Origin: Ceratodon purpureus
Taxonomy: Eukaryota > Streptophyta > Bryopsida > Pseudoditrichales > Ditrichaceae
Reading direction: 5' to 3'
NCBI GenBank assembly: GCA_014871385.1
Contig: CM026422.1
Coordinates: 17,859,199 to 17,923,198, forward strand
DNA: 64,000 nt
Shown: piece after piece, positions 12,229 to 23,400 of the stretch
Position numbering within the stretch: the first letter of the stretch is position 1
How the letters are laid out: each line of letters opens with the position of its first letter
Notes under the pieces: model-generated
The model's database searches: none
What the model was told of the DNA's origin: nothing
What the model saw: the letters and a program-made list of their open reading frames with translations, nothing else
Made by a program: the position numbers and the translations under genes

Positions 12229-13600
12229 CTCTAGGTGCCACATTAGCCGCATGGGGCGTTGGACTAGACATAGTAACTTTGCCACCATATACCTCATACG
12301 TAGCTGCTTAACATTTTGTGCTTCAAGGCCTTTAAACAATTCTTCAAAGAATAATGTGACTTCTAGGCATTGCAAAATGTAAACCAACTTGCAAACAAGA
12401 AGATACTAGCGCGCAGGGTTTCACAATCACCAAGGAAAGCTTAGCGGGAATACAACATTAAAAGAAGGTTAGAGGTTGAGAAATTTTCCCAATAAAGTGT
12501 TATGCACTAATGACAATTTTGCTCCCTCTGAAACCTACGCTTGGCAAGGAGGTACTAGCATTGCAAGCAAAGAGGGGGGCAAGGAAGAGGTGGGCAACAA
12601 CTTTATAATTGCCCATTAGAGGGGGATTAGTGAAGGTGAAGGGGAAGTAGGAGAGGGCAATATTGAGGGAGGAGGGGTCAAAGAAGGATGAACATACCTG
12701 TGCAATTAATGAATGCGAGCTAGAAGCATTCTTCAAGTAGAAACCCGATGTTGGAACTGTGCCTTTTTTTGTGGAGACAAACCCCAATGATCCACACACC
12801 GGAAATGACATTGGCGGCCTTGAATCGAATGTAGAGGAGTCTGATCCCATTACCCAATTCTTACAACTCCTTAGCTTTGCTCCAACACCAAACACCAAAT
12901 GCCACAACTATATTGTAGATGTTGCAAAATCAATAATCTTGATAGGTGACATGTGAGGCTGTGGAGAGCGTCTAAACCAAGCAAGAATCTAGAGTGCAAG
13001 CAAAAGAGCATCATAAAAAAGCATACAAAGTCTCAAAAAAATAAAATGCAAAGTTGCCAAAAGAAAAGCAGCGGCATTATGTAAAAGTGCCACTAGAGAA
13101 AAGAGCGCTAGACCGTAGGAACAATGCACCATAGAAAAGGCCATTGCGCAAGCCTAGAAAACATTGGAGAAAGAAGTTGTTGTGGGCGCAAAGGCGACGA
13201 GAGCATATGAAGCAACATTGATAAAGGTGATTAAAGGTGCAGTTTAGCAAAGGGGCTGTGTCTGGCGTCAGGCGCCTCATCACGCTTTGAAGGCCTTTGA
13301 GAGTGCTCAAGAGCATCAAATTTTGGACGGGGAGTGAGCCTTCATCGTAGGGCAATTCAATCTCGGTGGTGATGCCCCCCACTTCTCTATGTAAATGTCG
13401 CCTACACATGGTGGCTTCTTTGTGCAATCTACCCAACTTCCACACCAACAGCATCGGCACTTCTTCTTTCCATCTTCTTCCACCTTCCCTCCCCTCTCGC
13501 AACTTGACAATTATTTGCATTTTGTGACGCACATTACACAATACCCACTTCTATTTCCATTGTTGTGAATCTTCTTAACACCTAGGGCATCCTTGGTGTC
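12229..13600. other. Region of broken frames, no gene supported
   Basis: Contains short open frames on both strands (for example minus 12907-12500 and minus 13541-13077), none with a recognisable motif or splice support. It may continue the decayed remnant to its left. Confidence 0.35.
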
Positions 13601-14018
13601 TAAGGTAGAATGACCTTAAACCGTGCGGCCCCCCAGAAGCGCAGGGTAGACCGCCCCTGTAGCCGCCCATGGCATGGACCTTATTGCGTGCACAGCAATT
13701 TCATAAATAGTGACTCGATATGGACATGTGTAGGGAGGTGGTTGGTTCATAGATTCATGGTTCATTAACTCTATTTTACACGGTTTTAGCTACATGCGTG
13801 AGCGCCACAAAAGGAGAGTCTACTGATCACTTTAAGGTCATGTACACTTTTCGCTTCAAAAATTTGTAGTAAATTCAGTTTTCGCTATTTAATTCTGGAA
13901 ATTTTTGCATTCACTCTCCCTCCTGTTTCCCCATCCAAGAAAAATTACAAACAGTACACACGAGGTCCACAACCATGCTGAATCTCTTATTCGCACGGTT
14001 TAAGGTCATTCTACCTTA
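13601..14018. mobile_element. Mariner-like MITE with 25-bp TIRs and TA duplication
   Basis: A 27-bp perfect inverted pair lies at 13601-13627 and 13992-14018 (left begins TAAGGTAGAATGACC). Reading the outer TA on each side as the target duplication gives an element 13603-14016 with 25-bp TIRs, as expected for a Tc1/mariner-type MITE. There is no coding content. It ends 140 bp before the left terminus of the 18-kb element. The superfamily call rests only on the TA duplication. Confidence 0.7.
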
Positions 14019-14155
14019 ATCCAATAAGAGTAAGGTAGTGGATTAGAGTTGCAAGGCAACCAATGAAGGAGTTGTTGCCAAATACAAAGCTGGAGGTCTA
14101 AGTAAGAGGCCGAGCTAGATCACGCGGAAGCTGTGTAATAGAGGGATGGGCATGG

Positions 14156-14182
14156 AACACCATATTCGTTATTTTGGGAGAT
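14156..14182 (+). repeat. Left terminal inverted repeat of the 18-kb element
   Basis: 27 bp, begins AACACCATATTCG and ends TTTTGGGAGAT. Identical in inverted orientation to 32386-32412. Immediately outside is ATGG, repeated at the right end. A looser internal repeat of TTTTGGGA follows at about 14195. Confidence 0.9.
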
Positions 14183-14310
14183 ATTCTTGATTTTGGGAAA
14201 TCAGAGTGCAGAGAAATGGCGACATTCGTCATCTCCCATTTACTTCAATCTTGCGGAAATCAATATTGAATCATTAAAAACACCTTAAAGGAACAATGAG
14301 GCCCATGTCA

Positions 14311-15159
14311 TTTAGGTCGAGTGGACCTAAATGCACGAACATACAGGAGAAAACTTAGTAATGTTCATTGATTCATTAAAAACATGTTTAAATAGAGATG
14401 ATGATTAAGTCATTTAGGTCGATCACACCTAAACGCAATATAAACAAGGAAAAAGAATATACCACGTCCCTTGTAATTTTAGTAGTAACTATCCGTTACC
14501 TTTTCTAAACCAAGGTTTCAATAAAAGGCAATGTCCACTCACATAAATTACATTCGGAAATTTGAATAACACAAAAAGTGTGCAAGACAATGAGGCAAAA
14601 ATAGCAGACGAGAAAATTTGACAAATAGATCAATCGTTTTATTCAAAACATAATTACATTGAAATAACACAGAGGAGTCTTATAATCGTCTATATTGTCT
14701 GCGCCATTGCTATACAGTACATAGTATCCTCTATATGGTTATGGAGTCCCTCCGTAAGCCTCAATTCTTGACTTGACAAATTCCCGTTGGCGCTGACGTG
14801 TCCACGACATTCCCTCAACCTGCATCATTGGACTATCAAGAAGACGTTGCAACTTCTGCCTACGCCTGTCACCGATGCTTGACTCTGGCAGAGAGTGGCG
14901 ACGGGTACTGGATGGTTTAGAGTGGGAGTCGGCGGACTTCCTTGCCCTGGATCCAGTAGTTGTTGATCGCAGCCTCGGCATCTGCAAAGGGGATAAATTA
15001 GCATTGGGAAGAGATTTCGGTTTAGGTCGAATCGACCTAAACTGCTGAGTGCAATTGTAAAGGTCGAACGGACCTTGAACGAGGAGGCCTACATAAGCTA
15101 GAACTAGACCTAGACGAGAGTATAAGAAGATCAATCATTTTAGGTGGCCTCGAGCTAAA
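14311..15159. repeat. Left subterminal palindromes, GGTC variant
   Basis: Copies at 14311-14331, 14413-14433, 15021-15041 and 15139-15159, plus a partial copy at about 15061. The first three use arms TTTAGGTCGA / TCGACCTAAA with some mismatches, instead of the AGCTCGA form found further in. The 15139 copy is a hybrid, with an AGGT left arm and an AGCT right arm. Confidence 0.85.
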
Positions 15160-15568
15160 ATATGGACATCAGAATGAAACATCATGAAAGAAACTTACAA
15201 GAATGAAACATCAGAAAGGAATGAAGAGCGAATACTGAGGAATGAAAACCAACCTTTGCCGGTGGTGGTGACGGCATGTCCTCCACATTGTTATAAAGAG
15301 CACGCTTCGTAGGGGTAGAACTCTGTCGTTTTGGAGATAGAACATGCAGTACGGTCCGTGGCCACATAGGAGAAGGGGATTTCAGGGTCTTGGGAACGGA
15401 CAGGTTAACCGGGCTGTCCACAACCCCTTCGTCGACAGCCATAGTTGAATAGTCCATCGTGGACTGCGCTGTTGCAACGGATTGCAACAGAAGCCCTCTG
15501 CTACGTAGAGAGGGCCCGCAGCCATAAGCATAATTCAAAGAATCCACAGAGGCTCGACATGCATTATC
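14739..15568 (-). CDS. Small basic protein of the element, last two exons
   Basis: Exon 15568-15254 (acceptor TATTGCAG, donor AAAG|GTTGGT; 105 codons) joins exon 14981-14739 (acceptor TTTGCAG; stop TAA) in phase 0, giving about 185 residues. The first exon is Ser/Pro-rich; the second is strongly basic with an Arg/Gln-rich C-terminal stretch. No domain recognised. The connecting intron holds palindrome copies at 15021 and 15139 and a partial one at about 15061. The 5' exon or start codon was not found: it could be an upstream exon near 15.7 kb or a splice from the phosphatase exon (possible GTAGAC donor after PYL), so this may be the end of a longer transcript. Confidence 0.5.
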
Positions 15569-15798
15569 CTGCAATACACAAAGCGAATAGAAACATACAT
15601 CCACCAATAATTCAGCAATGGATAAGGGTTCGTCGCAAGGGGCAGAGTAGATCAAGAAAGAAATATGATCTTCGTATTACAAAAGGAGTAGTCTGGATAC
15701 AAAGATTACGCAAGTGGTTAAGATGTACAACATACTAATAGGTGCGCGGCAGTGATGAAATGTCTATTCACAAAGTAGAGAACCGGAACCATGCGAAA

Positions 15799-16965
15799 TT
15801 ATGGTCTACGACTAATTGCCTCATTAATCTTAGCGTATTGTTCACAGGTAGAACGGTCATCATAATACATTTTCTTCCCGATCGGACGCTCGGCCCTGAA
15901 TCTAGCGATTGTCCCCACATAGTGGTGTAGGTCTACAAGATATGGCAAAAGTTTCGACAACAAAAAACGATCATCTGCGGCATCGGGATTCTGGTTGTTC
16001 CAAGTGGAGAGTAGAAGGACATTGTAAGAATTATTCTGACAGTGCTTGATCGGGCTGTCGTCGATAAAAATGGTGTTGGCTTCGGAATATATGCCACCAA
16101 ATTTACGAAAGAGACCATCGGACATCGGCTTAAGGAAGATGTCCTTCTGAGTCCCGGGTTCCTTCATATATACCGGACGACCTCGAAAATCTACGCCCAT
16201 AGGAACTCTCTGACAGTCCTCTTGACCTAGAATTCTGAGCGGATAGACAGGACGAATCGGACCGAACAGATAGTCGCAGATCATTTTTGTCGTCGAAGTC
16301 TTCATCGAACTCCAGACGGTTATGGTTGCGAATGCTGACAACCGACGAAGGAAATCAGCGCAATTGGGCCTGACACAAACAAGCTTGGGGCCCACGACTG
16401 CTGGCTTGGACGCTGAGTGGATGCTAAGGTCATGGCTAACGAATGATTTTCCAGGCCAATTAGGAGTACTGGAGCATAGTATTCCATTAAGGTCGAGGAC
16501 AACGTTCAACCAACCACTCTGAGGTCTTGTCGGGACAGGACTCAATTCTTCACTAGAACTTACGTCACATCCAGATGCCTCGCGCACCTGGAGAGGAAAT
16601 ACCGATGACAGATGGACATTACTATATTATACTAGGACGGGGTTATACGAATGATACAATAAGGACAGTTGCAAGGCAAGTCATTCTCGAAGGAAATAGT
16701 GCAACGAGATATAATGATAGATGAAATACCTGAGCATCCTCGGCTTGGCCTTCTACAACATCCCGATCCTCCACAGGACCCATCGACCCTAATGAATTCT
16801 GAGGTTGATCGCTAGGAAAGACCTCTACGCACGTTGGCAAGGTCAGAGCGCACTGGGCCGTGACATCTAAATCCATATTTGTGCGTCCAGTCTCATCCGC
16901 AGTTTGGGCCATGACAACATCATCCACGATCCGAAGATCTTCCACTTCCTCATTCACTTCGTGAC
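15799..16965 (-). CDS. FCP1/NLI-type HAD phosphatase-like protein (element cargo)
   Basis: Exons 16965-16730 and 16587-15799 join in phase 0 (donor CTCAG|GTATTT, acceptor CTCTCCAG); stop TAA at 15799. The second exon carries an NLI/FCP1-like HAD domain: motif I LDLNGILC, motif II-like TVWSSMK, IFLKPMS, and the C-terminal NTIFIDDSP acidic motif. FCP1/SCP enzymes dephosphorylate proteins such as the RNA polymerase II CTD using DxDx(T/V); here the second Asp is Asn (DLN), as in a divergent plant group, so activity is uncertain. Gene start: an in-frame ATG lies at 16912 (MAQTADETG), or this is the 3' part of the upstream gene via a possible splice 17190-16965, which keeps frame. Confidence 0.72.
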
Positions 16966-17048
16966 CTGGGCATTGCAAGAGAACTATTGAATCATCAGAG
17001 AGTGATCAATGAAGCTGACATAGAAGGGATTGGTAAACAGTTGAACGG

Positions 17049-19788
17049 TTTAGCTCGGGTCGAGCTAAACAGCCCATTTGTATTAATTACAATCGTTTTG
17101 GTACAAAATGCACATTTCAGTGAACTACTCCGGTATTAACACCTCATCTACAAAATTCCGAGTTCAAAAAATCTAAGTTTGGGAGGGACCTGAAGATGTC
17201 TCGGGAGCATCTCCCTGAGTCTGATTGTGGGAGGGAGAACGGGGAGGACTGGGACTACGGTCACGCATGACCTGGTCGGTGGAATGATGGCTTGGCTCAG
17301 GCACTGATGCGGGACTCGGATCCGACTCTGGCAATTTTGCACCACCAGTAGGGGAGCCCAAAATCTCAAGTACTCGCGAAGTAGGCAGGGCACTACCTAT
17401 CGGCTGGACATTGGGCAAAACTGGACCCGCATTCGGGAAAAGAGTGGCACTACTCATGCCTTGCAGAACATTCTGCAGTGCCGCCTGCACGGTCTTCTCT
17501 ATATCCTTTTCCTGCTGTGCCATCCGATCTTGTAATGCTTGATTCCTATCCTTGGTCGCCTGCAATTCTGCGAGAATAGCTTGAATATCCGGATCGGGAG
17601 CGGCTCTTCCCAACGGGGAGGCTTGCCGAGCTGGAGGATTGACCCTCTTTTTCTTCTGAGCCGGCTTTCCAGTACTTCGCGCAGCGCCAGTCTTTCTCCC
17701 ACTTCCGGATCCCAGCTCCGGTGCAGAACCCGGTCTCTCATCGTCCGTACGTGTAATGTCGACGTCTGGAAACTCGAGTCTTCTCCCCACTCCACCCTCA
17801 GATGCTGTCTGACTTACCGGATCAGAAGGCGGAGCATCGCTCTCATTGCTAATGTCCGCAGCACTGGAGGAGGGGGTCTGTTCCTCAGTGGGGGCATCCT
17901 CCTCCAGATCAACATCATCACCCTCCTCCGCAGCTCTGCCTTTCCCTTTCCGCACGGCTCTGCCGTATTCCGGAAACCGTTCCTTATCGACAAAATAAGC
18001 GTCAACACTAAAATTGGTTGGGTCCAGAGTTAATCCAAGTGCCTGAGCTTCGACCATATGAGGAGAGTCACTATCATCCGCGACCACGAAAGACGAGATC
18101 GAGAGCATCTGAAGAAAACAAAGACAAGGTAAACACGGTTTAGCTCGACTCGAGCTAAAGTGTGGAAGTGTGTGCATACATGGTGCATGTGATCAAAACA
18201 GTGGAACGATTTAACTCGACTCGAGCTAAAGTGTGGAAACTTACCGCGGCGGCTATGAGGGACTTCGTTCCCGCATAGAGCTGATAAACCGCCACCCCAG
18301 TACTGCAGAAAGTGTCGAGGACCTGCAGGTAGAACTCCATCCTTAACTCGGATGGATACATTGCGTACCTCCTTTCGTTGAACTTCCTGTTGTCCTTGTA
18401 CAGTGGGTGGTCCGGAGTTCTGTACTCGCTCAGAGGTTCTGGCGTTGACACTTCGTTCTCAAGTAAATTATCATCAATGAGAAACAGGAGTTTGACGGGT
18501 TCCATCGCGATTCTGCTCTTTGGGGGGTGTCCGCCGAGTCGCTCGTTAGGAGCGGGTAAATACTCTGAATGGACTCTTCTGCGACCACTCAAGGTGTTTC
18601 GCTCCACCCAAGTGAGCACCTGGGCGAAGTCCTCATCGTCTCTGCAAATGAGAAGCCAGTGCCGAACATCGTTAAACTGGGGCTGCCCATACTCTTCGAT
18701 CATATTGAAAAACTCCATGAAGAAGGGGTTCTCCAAAGTGTAGTTCTGCCTCGTCTTGTAGGTTGGGAGGAACCGGAAGTCGATGATTCCGAATGTGAGT
18801 GCGCCGCCCGCCAACCTCCATATATCGGAGGGCCAAGATCCGAAGGCGAGTCGAGGCTCCCTGATGAATGGGAGGAACCACATCTCAGCTGAAGGACACT
18901 TAAACGCATGTCGAACCTTCAGGAAGGTTTTAAAGAACTCAACCGCATATGGGGAGAGATCCTTGGCCGACTTGTTGCGGAACTGTGTAGCTCTGGAGTT
19001 AGTCCAGTACGAGTCTGGAATACCCCAATCAAGCAGAACGTGCTTCGACTCCTTAGAGACAAAGTAAGTCTTCTTGAACTGCTTCCAAGCGGGTACATCA
19101 AGGCCGTCTCTCTTGAATAAATGGAGCGTTGGATTAATGTTGTTGAACTCCGCTTGAGCTACAGCCTTACGTTTTCTCCGCTCCGCCCACTCCTTGACCG
19201 AGTAGCAGTCCTCCAATACACTCGTATTCTGCTTGATGGTCACCTTCGGATATGTGTACTTTCGACTTGGCCCAGACTTATGCAGGATGTGCTTACACAT
19301 CTTCTGGTGATCTGCCTCTGTCAAGTTCCCGAGCCATTTGAAGAACTCCCTCGGAAGCGTCCCATCCTTGTCCGGAACGAACCCCTTCCTCTCATAGAAC
19401 TTCTTATGCGGAGGTTCGCTGTCGGGATCAATGAGTCCACCACATGCCGCAGACGCGATCACCTCCTTCCACAGGTCCCATGTTTCATCACTGGATGTGA
19501 TGATAAAAAGCTCGTTTGTTAGGGAGATAGTGTTCTTCCCTCCCTTCTTCGCCACCATGGCTTGATGCTTCGCCACATCGATCATAGCGAAGCGCTCCCT
19601 GATAGCATTCAGAAAGTTCTGCATATGCACAGGAAGAATCCTTAGATGATGCTGTCTCGGAACTACTGTTTAGCTCGACTCGAGCTAAATTGATCGAGAT
19701 ATACCAGAATATTGAAAACGAAAAAGTCTATCAATATTTAGCTCGACTCGAGCTAAACTGCAGGAAGTTTAGCTCGAGTCGAGCTAAA
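17049..19788. repeat. Intronic copies of the 21-bp palindrome
   Basis: Palindrome copies (arms TTTAGCTCGA / TCGAGCTAAA, one central base) start at 17049, 18139, 18210, 19669, 19737 and 19768. All lie between the inferred exons of the leftward unit (one in 17172-16966, two in the 18244-18109 intron, three in the 19818-19619 intron), never inside them. The 18210 copy has one arm change (TTTAACTCGA). Confidence 0.9.
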
Positions 19789-21258
19789 CTGCTAATGCTA
19801 ATGAATCAATGAACTTACGTCGTATGTCTTCGACGCTGGATTACTTTTCGGACCTGTACTCCTGCGGTCCGCAGCACCAGCGGCAGCATTTTTCTTCTGG
19901 GGCTTACCATACCTCTCCCACACTTTTCTAGCGGCAAGTATATTGCTCGCCCAAGTTGGCTTGAATGGTGCGAGATGGTTCACCCGATTATAGAATGCTG
20001 AGATTTTTCGCAGCTTATCATGATCCTTCGTCCAGACGATGTACGCATCCCACCTCCTGAAGTCCCTCAACAACTCCTCACTGGCGTTATCCTCGATGAG
20101 AGATTTGGACGCCGCCACGCTGTGTTGCCCGTTGATGATGTGGAATTCACAGCCTTCCAGATCCGATTCTTGTTGAGGTCGTGCCTTTGTGTCTGGCATC
20201 AGACACAGGGTTTGCTTTTGACCCCTATCAGGCATGTTGACCAGGTAATTCTTCATCTCCTCCATGCCCCTCTTTTCATATGCACGGATAGTCCATGCGG
20301 CCGGTGCGGGCTTGCACCGCGTCACGTCCACACTGAACTTCTTTGGTTGCCCATTCGTTTTGAAGACGAACTCGTCCTGGCAATCAGAAAAGAAATTCTG
20401 GTAAATGCGATTGGCGTTGTCGAAGTCCAGGATCTCTCCAGCCTTGTTCACCTTGGGGAGTTCCCCGAGAACAGAGTTCAAACTTGTTGCCAAGTCCTCT
20501 GCAGATAAGAGCAAGTCCTTCTTGGGCTTTGGCTTGTCAGTTTTCTTCTCGAGTCCTTTCTTCTTCAATGGTGAGTGGGGCGTGGGAGTTGCAGAAGCGC
20601 CTCGGCTTTGGGATGGAACTATCGCTCTCCCCCTACTGCGTCCTGTCTGTTGGCTCCCCATTTGACTCCCGGTTGCTGTCACTCCAGAGACGTCAACTTG
20701 AGATTTTCCGAGGTTCTGCTTCACCTTTGCCTCCGTTGCGCGGAGAGCAAGGGTGCAGACAACATTCCTCAGTTTCCACGCTAGGGATTTCGCCCCGAGA
20801 GTTCGTCCATCCTTTGTTGCCCATTTCTTGTCCAGTATTTCTTGTCTCATCGTGGAGACTATCTCCTCGAAAGGTGAATTGGACAAACTTTCCATTAAGG
20901 AAATGGGGTCGAAGAGGTTCTCCGCTACGTCTACTACTATGGAGAAGAGGTATGGATTAGCCCCGGTAGATGAGCAGAGGATCTTGATTTGGTCTTTCCC
21001 TTATTGTCACACTCGGTGACCTTTGTATCCATATCGATGACCTCGGGATCATCGACTTCTCCCTTGAAAATGGTTGCGAAGGTAAGATATGGGGTGTATG
21101 CAACCCATCGCAGAGTCCAATGTTTGACCTTCGTGGGGTCTTTGAAGGTCCACGGCTCGTATGTGCTTGAGTCATCCCCGTCATTGTCATCTGAATCAGA
21201 TATAGGAACAGGCTTGAAGAAATGTCGTAGCGCCTCAGTTACCCTTGCTCTCTCCTCA
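17173..21258 (-). CDS. Large element protein with DGQHR/ParB-like motif, frame-broken
   Basis: Exons: 21258-19819, 19618-18245 (458 codons), 18108-17173 (stop TAG). Junctions are phase 0 (GAC|GTAAGT to ATGCAG; GCG|GTAAGT to CTTCAG). About 1,250 aa. The first exon carries IINGQHSVAASK followed about 40 residues later by KISAFYNRVNH. This resembles the DGQHR/ParB-like arrangement (dGQHR...F..iN), with Ser for Arg, so DNA binding is only a hypothesis. The middle exon is unrecognised, with aromatic-rich conserved-looking stretches. The last exon is acidic and Pro/Ser-rich with a short coiled coil (about ELQATKDRNQALQDRM). The first exon changes frame between about 21000 and 20937 (frameshift or missed short intron). 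A 5' exon must lie upstream, since 21258 follows an acceptor TCCTTGCAG. Confidence 0.6.
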
Positions 21259-21300
21259 CTGCAAGGAGGACACATTTACCATTAGACAAATTCAAAGCCA

Positions 21301-21989
21301 TTTAGCTCGATTCGAGCTAAATGTTGATACTATTAATCAAGTAACCGATTGCATCCCAGCAGTTTAGCTCGAGTCGAGCTAAACTGCTTGGGCTTTCAGC
21401 ATGGGAGCCTTGCAGTTTAGCTCGACTCAAGCTAAACTGCAAGGGGATCATGCGGGGCATCCTAGCAGTTTAGCTCGAGTCGAGCTAAACTGCAAGGGGA
21501 TCATTGAGGCAGTTGAGAAAATTTAGCTCGACTCGAGCTAAATTGCTCAACGCCCACCATGATCCCCTTGCAGTTTAGCTCGGCTCGAGCTAAACTGCCA
21601 GGACTTTAGAAGGGAGAACTTACAGTTTAGCTCGACTCGAGCTAAACTGTAGGTTTCTCTTCTAGGAAATTAGGGGAGTCACACCTCTAGTTTAGCTCGA
21701 CTCGAGCTAAACTCTAAGGTGCTCCGCAGTTTAGCTCGAGTCGAGCTAAACTGCAGAGCTCCCACAGTTCACAACTTACAGATTAGCTGTAAGTTCAGTA
21801 CTGTGAGAGCTCTGCAGTTTAGCTCGACTCGAGCTAAACTGCAAAGCTCCTTACAGTTTAGCTCGAGTCGAGCTAAACTGCAAGGCTGTATAACAGAATT
21901 TTTCTCGTTTAAATGTGTCAAAATTATTGTTTTTATTCAGTTTTTGTACTTTTTTTTGGAAGCTGCAGTTTAGCTCGACTCGAGCTAAA
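21301..21989. repeat. Left palindrome array: 12 copies in 689 bp
   Basis: Copies start at 21301, 21363, 21416, 21469, 21522, 21574, 21626, 21691, 21730, 21818, 21857 and 21969; most extend to 29 bp by GCAG/CTGC flanks. The spacers are themselves inverted around individual copies: around 21532 the left spacer GCAAGGGGATCAT recurs inverted as ATGATCCCCTTGC; around 21636 TAGAAGGGAGAA faces TTCTCTTCTA; around about 21788 ACTTACAG faces CTGTAAGT. The array lies just upstream of the first identified exon of the leftward gene, probably in its first intron. Confidence 0.9.
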
Positions 21990-23400
21990 TTGTTGACGTT
22001 CTATATGGAGATTTATACAAAATTGGCATTTGGTTTGTTACCTCTCTGCCATTTCTTGATGGATTTATTCAATTTCTGGAAGGAATGTCTTGTCAAATTT
22101 GTTCTTCCTGCAAAAAAGAATCATGGTTGCAGAGGATCAGAACATACATCTATAATTAAAATGTTGTAGAATTGTGCCGAAAAATATGGGTGAATAGTAC
22201 AAATGAACTTGGATTCCATATGTACAGTTCCTATAATAAGCTAATGGGATCTAATAAGCATACGGTGAAACATGTGAATGTGAGCATTGGCGCCAAATTG
22301 TACCCAATTCAGAAAAAGATGTGATTAAACATAACTTCAACTACAACACAAACTACATCTGAATGCAGTCACCTCATCCATAAAACCTATAAATTTCTTC
22401 ACACAGCAATGACACTCATGCAGAAACAGTCGTAACACAGATTCAAATTCACTTGAAATGCATGCACTCTGATTCCAAAACATATAACACGAGAATTCCT
22501 ATCTAAACCTAGCAATTACAGTCAAGCATCGAAGAAACACAGGATTCAAACACAAATAGACACACCCAGAATACAAACACAAGACAGAAGTCGACCACAG
22601 ACAGACACACACATATCACCTAAACAATACGAACACAAACAGACACACACAACTCAGAATTCGTTAAAAAAATTACAGGATGCTTATCCTAAACTAGCGA
22701 GAACATGCCAAGGATTCATAATGGAAAGAGAAAATAAACTAAAAAGCTCAATTGAGAAGACCCTAAATCGCAAAAGTCACTGCAATTGAACTGAAAGAAG
22801 AGGAAACCTGTAAAGCGATATGCTACGCACCTGAAAATTAGCGCAGCAGCTTTTTCAAGGCCTCCAGAAACCCCAATCCAAATCGCACGCCTCCACAGAG
22901 CACCGAAGAAGTTCGCAGAAGAATAGAAGTATCGAAATAAACCTAAACCCTAAAGACGGAGGAAGAACCCAGCACAAGAACACGGAAAAGAGAATTGGGA
23001 AACAAATGCAGACCGCAGCGCCAAACACCTGGAACTCCCTCCGCGCACGAACACTTCAAACCATCAAGAGAAAACCTAAACCCTAGAGACCAACACTACT
23101 TCAAACAAACAACTCACACCCCTTGGAGGAAGCAAACGGAATAGAGGACGCCCCCAAAACTCGCGCGAAACACACTGTAGTGCACATTCTCTCACGGAAT
23201 TCACTCCCGCCACCACCCAAAAACAAGCACAGACACAGACACACACAGAGAAACGAAGGAGCAAACACCTTCGTGGACGAGGTCGCGGTGGGGATTAGTT
23301 CCTCCCCCTCGCACGGGCCCGTGACCGCGCCGCCAAATCGCGTGGCCCCGTCACCGCGGGGTTCAATCCCCCGTCCCCGTGGGATGAAATGAATTTCTTT
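21990..23400. promoter_or_regulatory. Probable 5' region of the leftward unit
   Basis: No long ORF. 22540-22650 is rich in ACACAGACACAC repeats. 22800-23400 has many CCTAAACCCTA-like and GC-rich short stretches and ends in a GC-rich block (23275-23390) before the sequence turns AT-rich. Since the exon at 21258 begins at an acceptor and needs a 5' exon, the start of the leftward transcript most likely lies here. No TATA box or start codon is assigned. Confidence 0.35.

Noticed and set aside
21719-21973. Frames encoding repeated SSTRAK/LARVEL
   Set aside because: They are translations of the palindrome array itself.
23320-23375. GGGGTTCAATCCCCC, looks like a tRNA T-arm
   Set aside because: No matching D-arm, anticodon arm or acceptor stem could be placed upstream.
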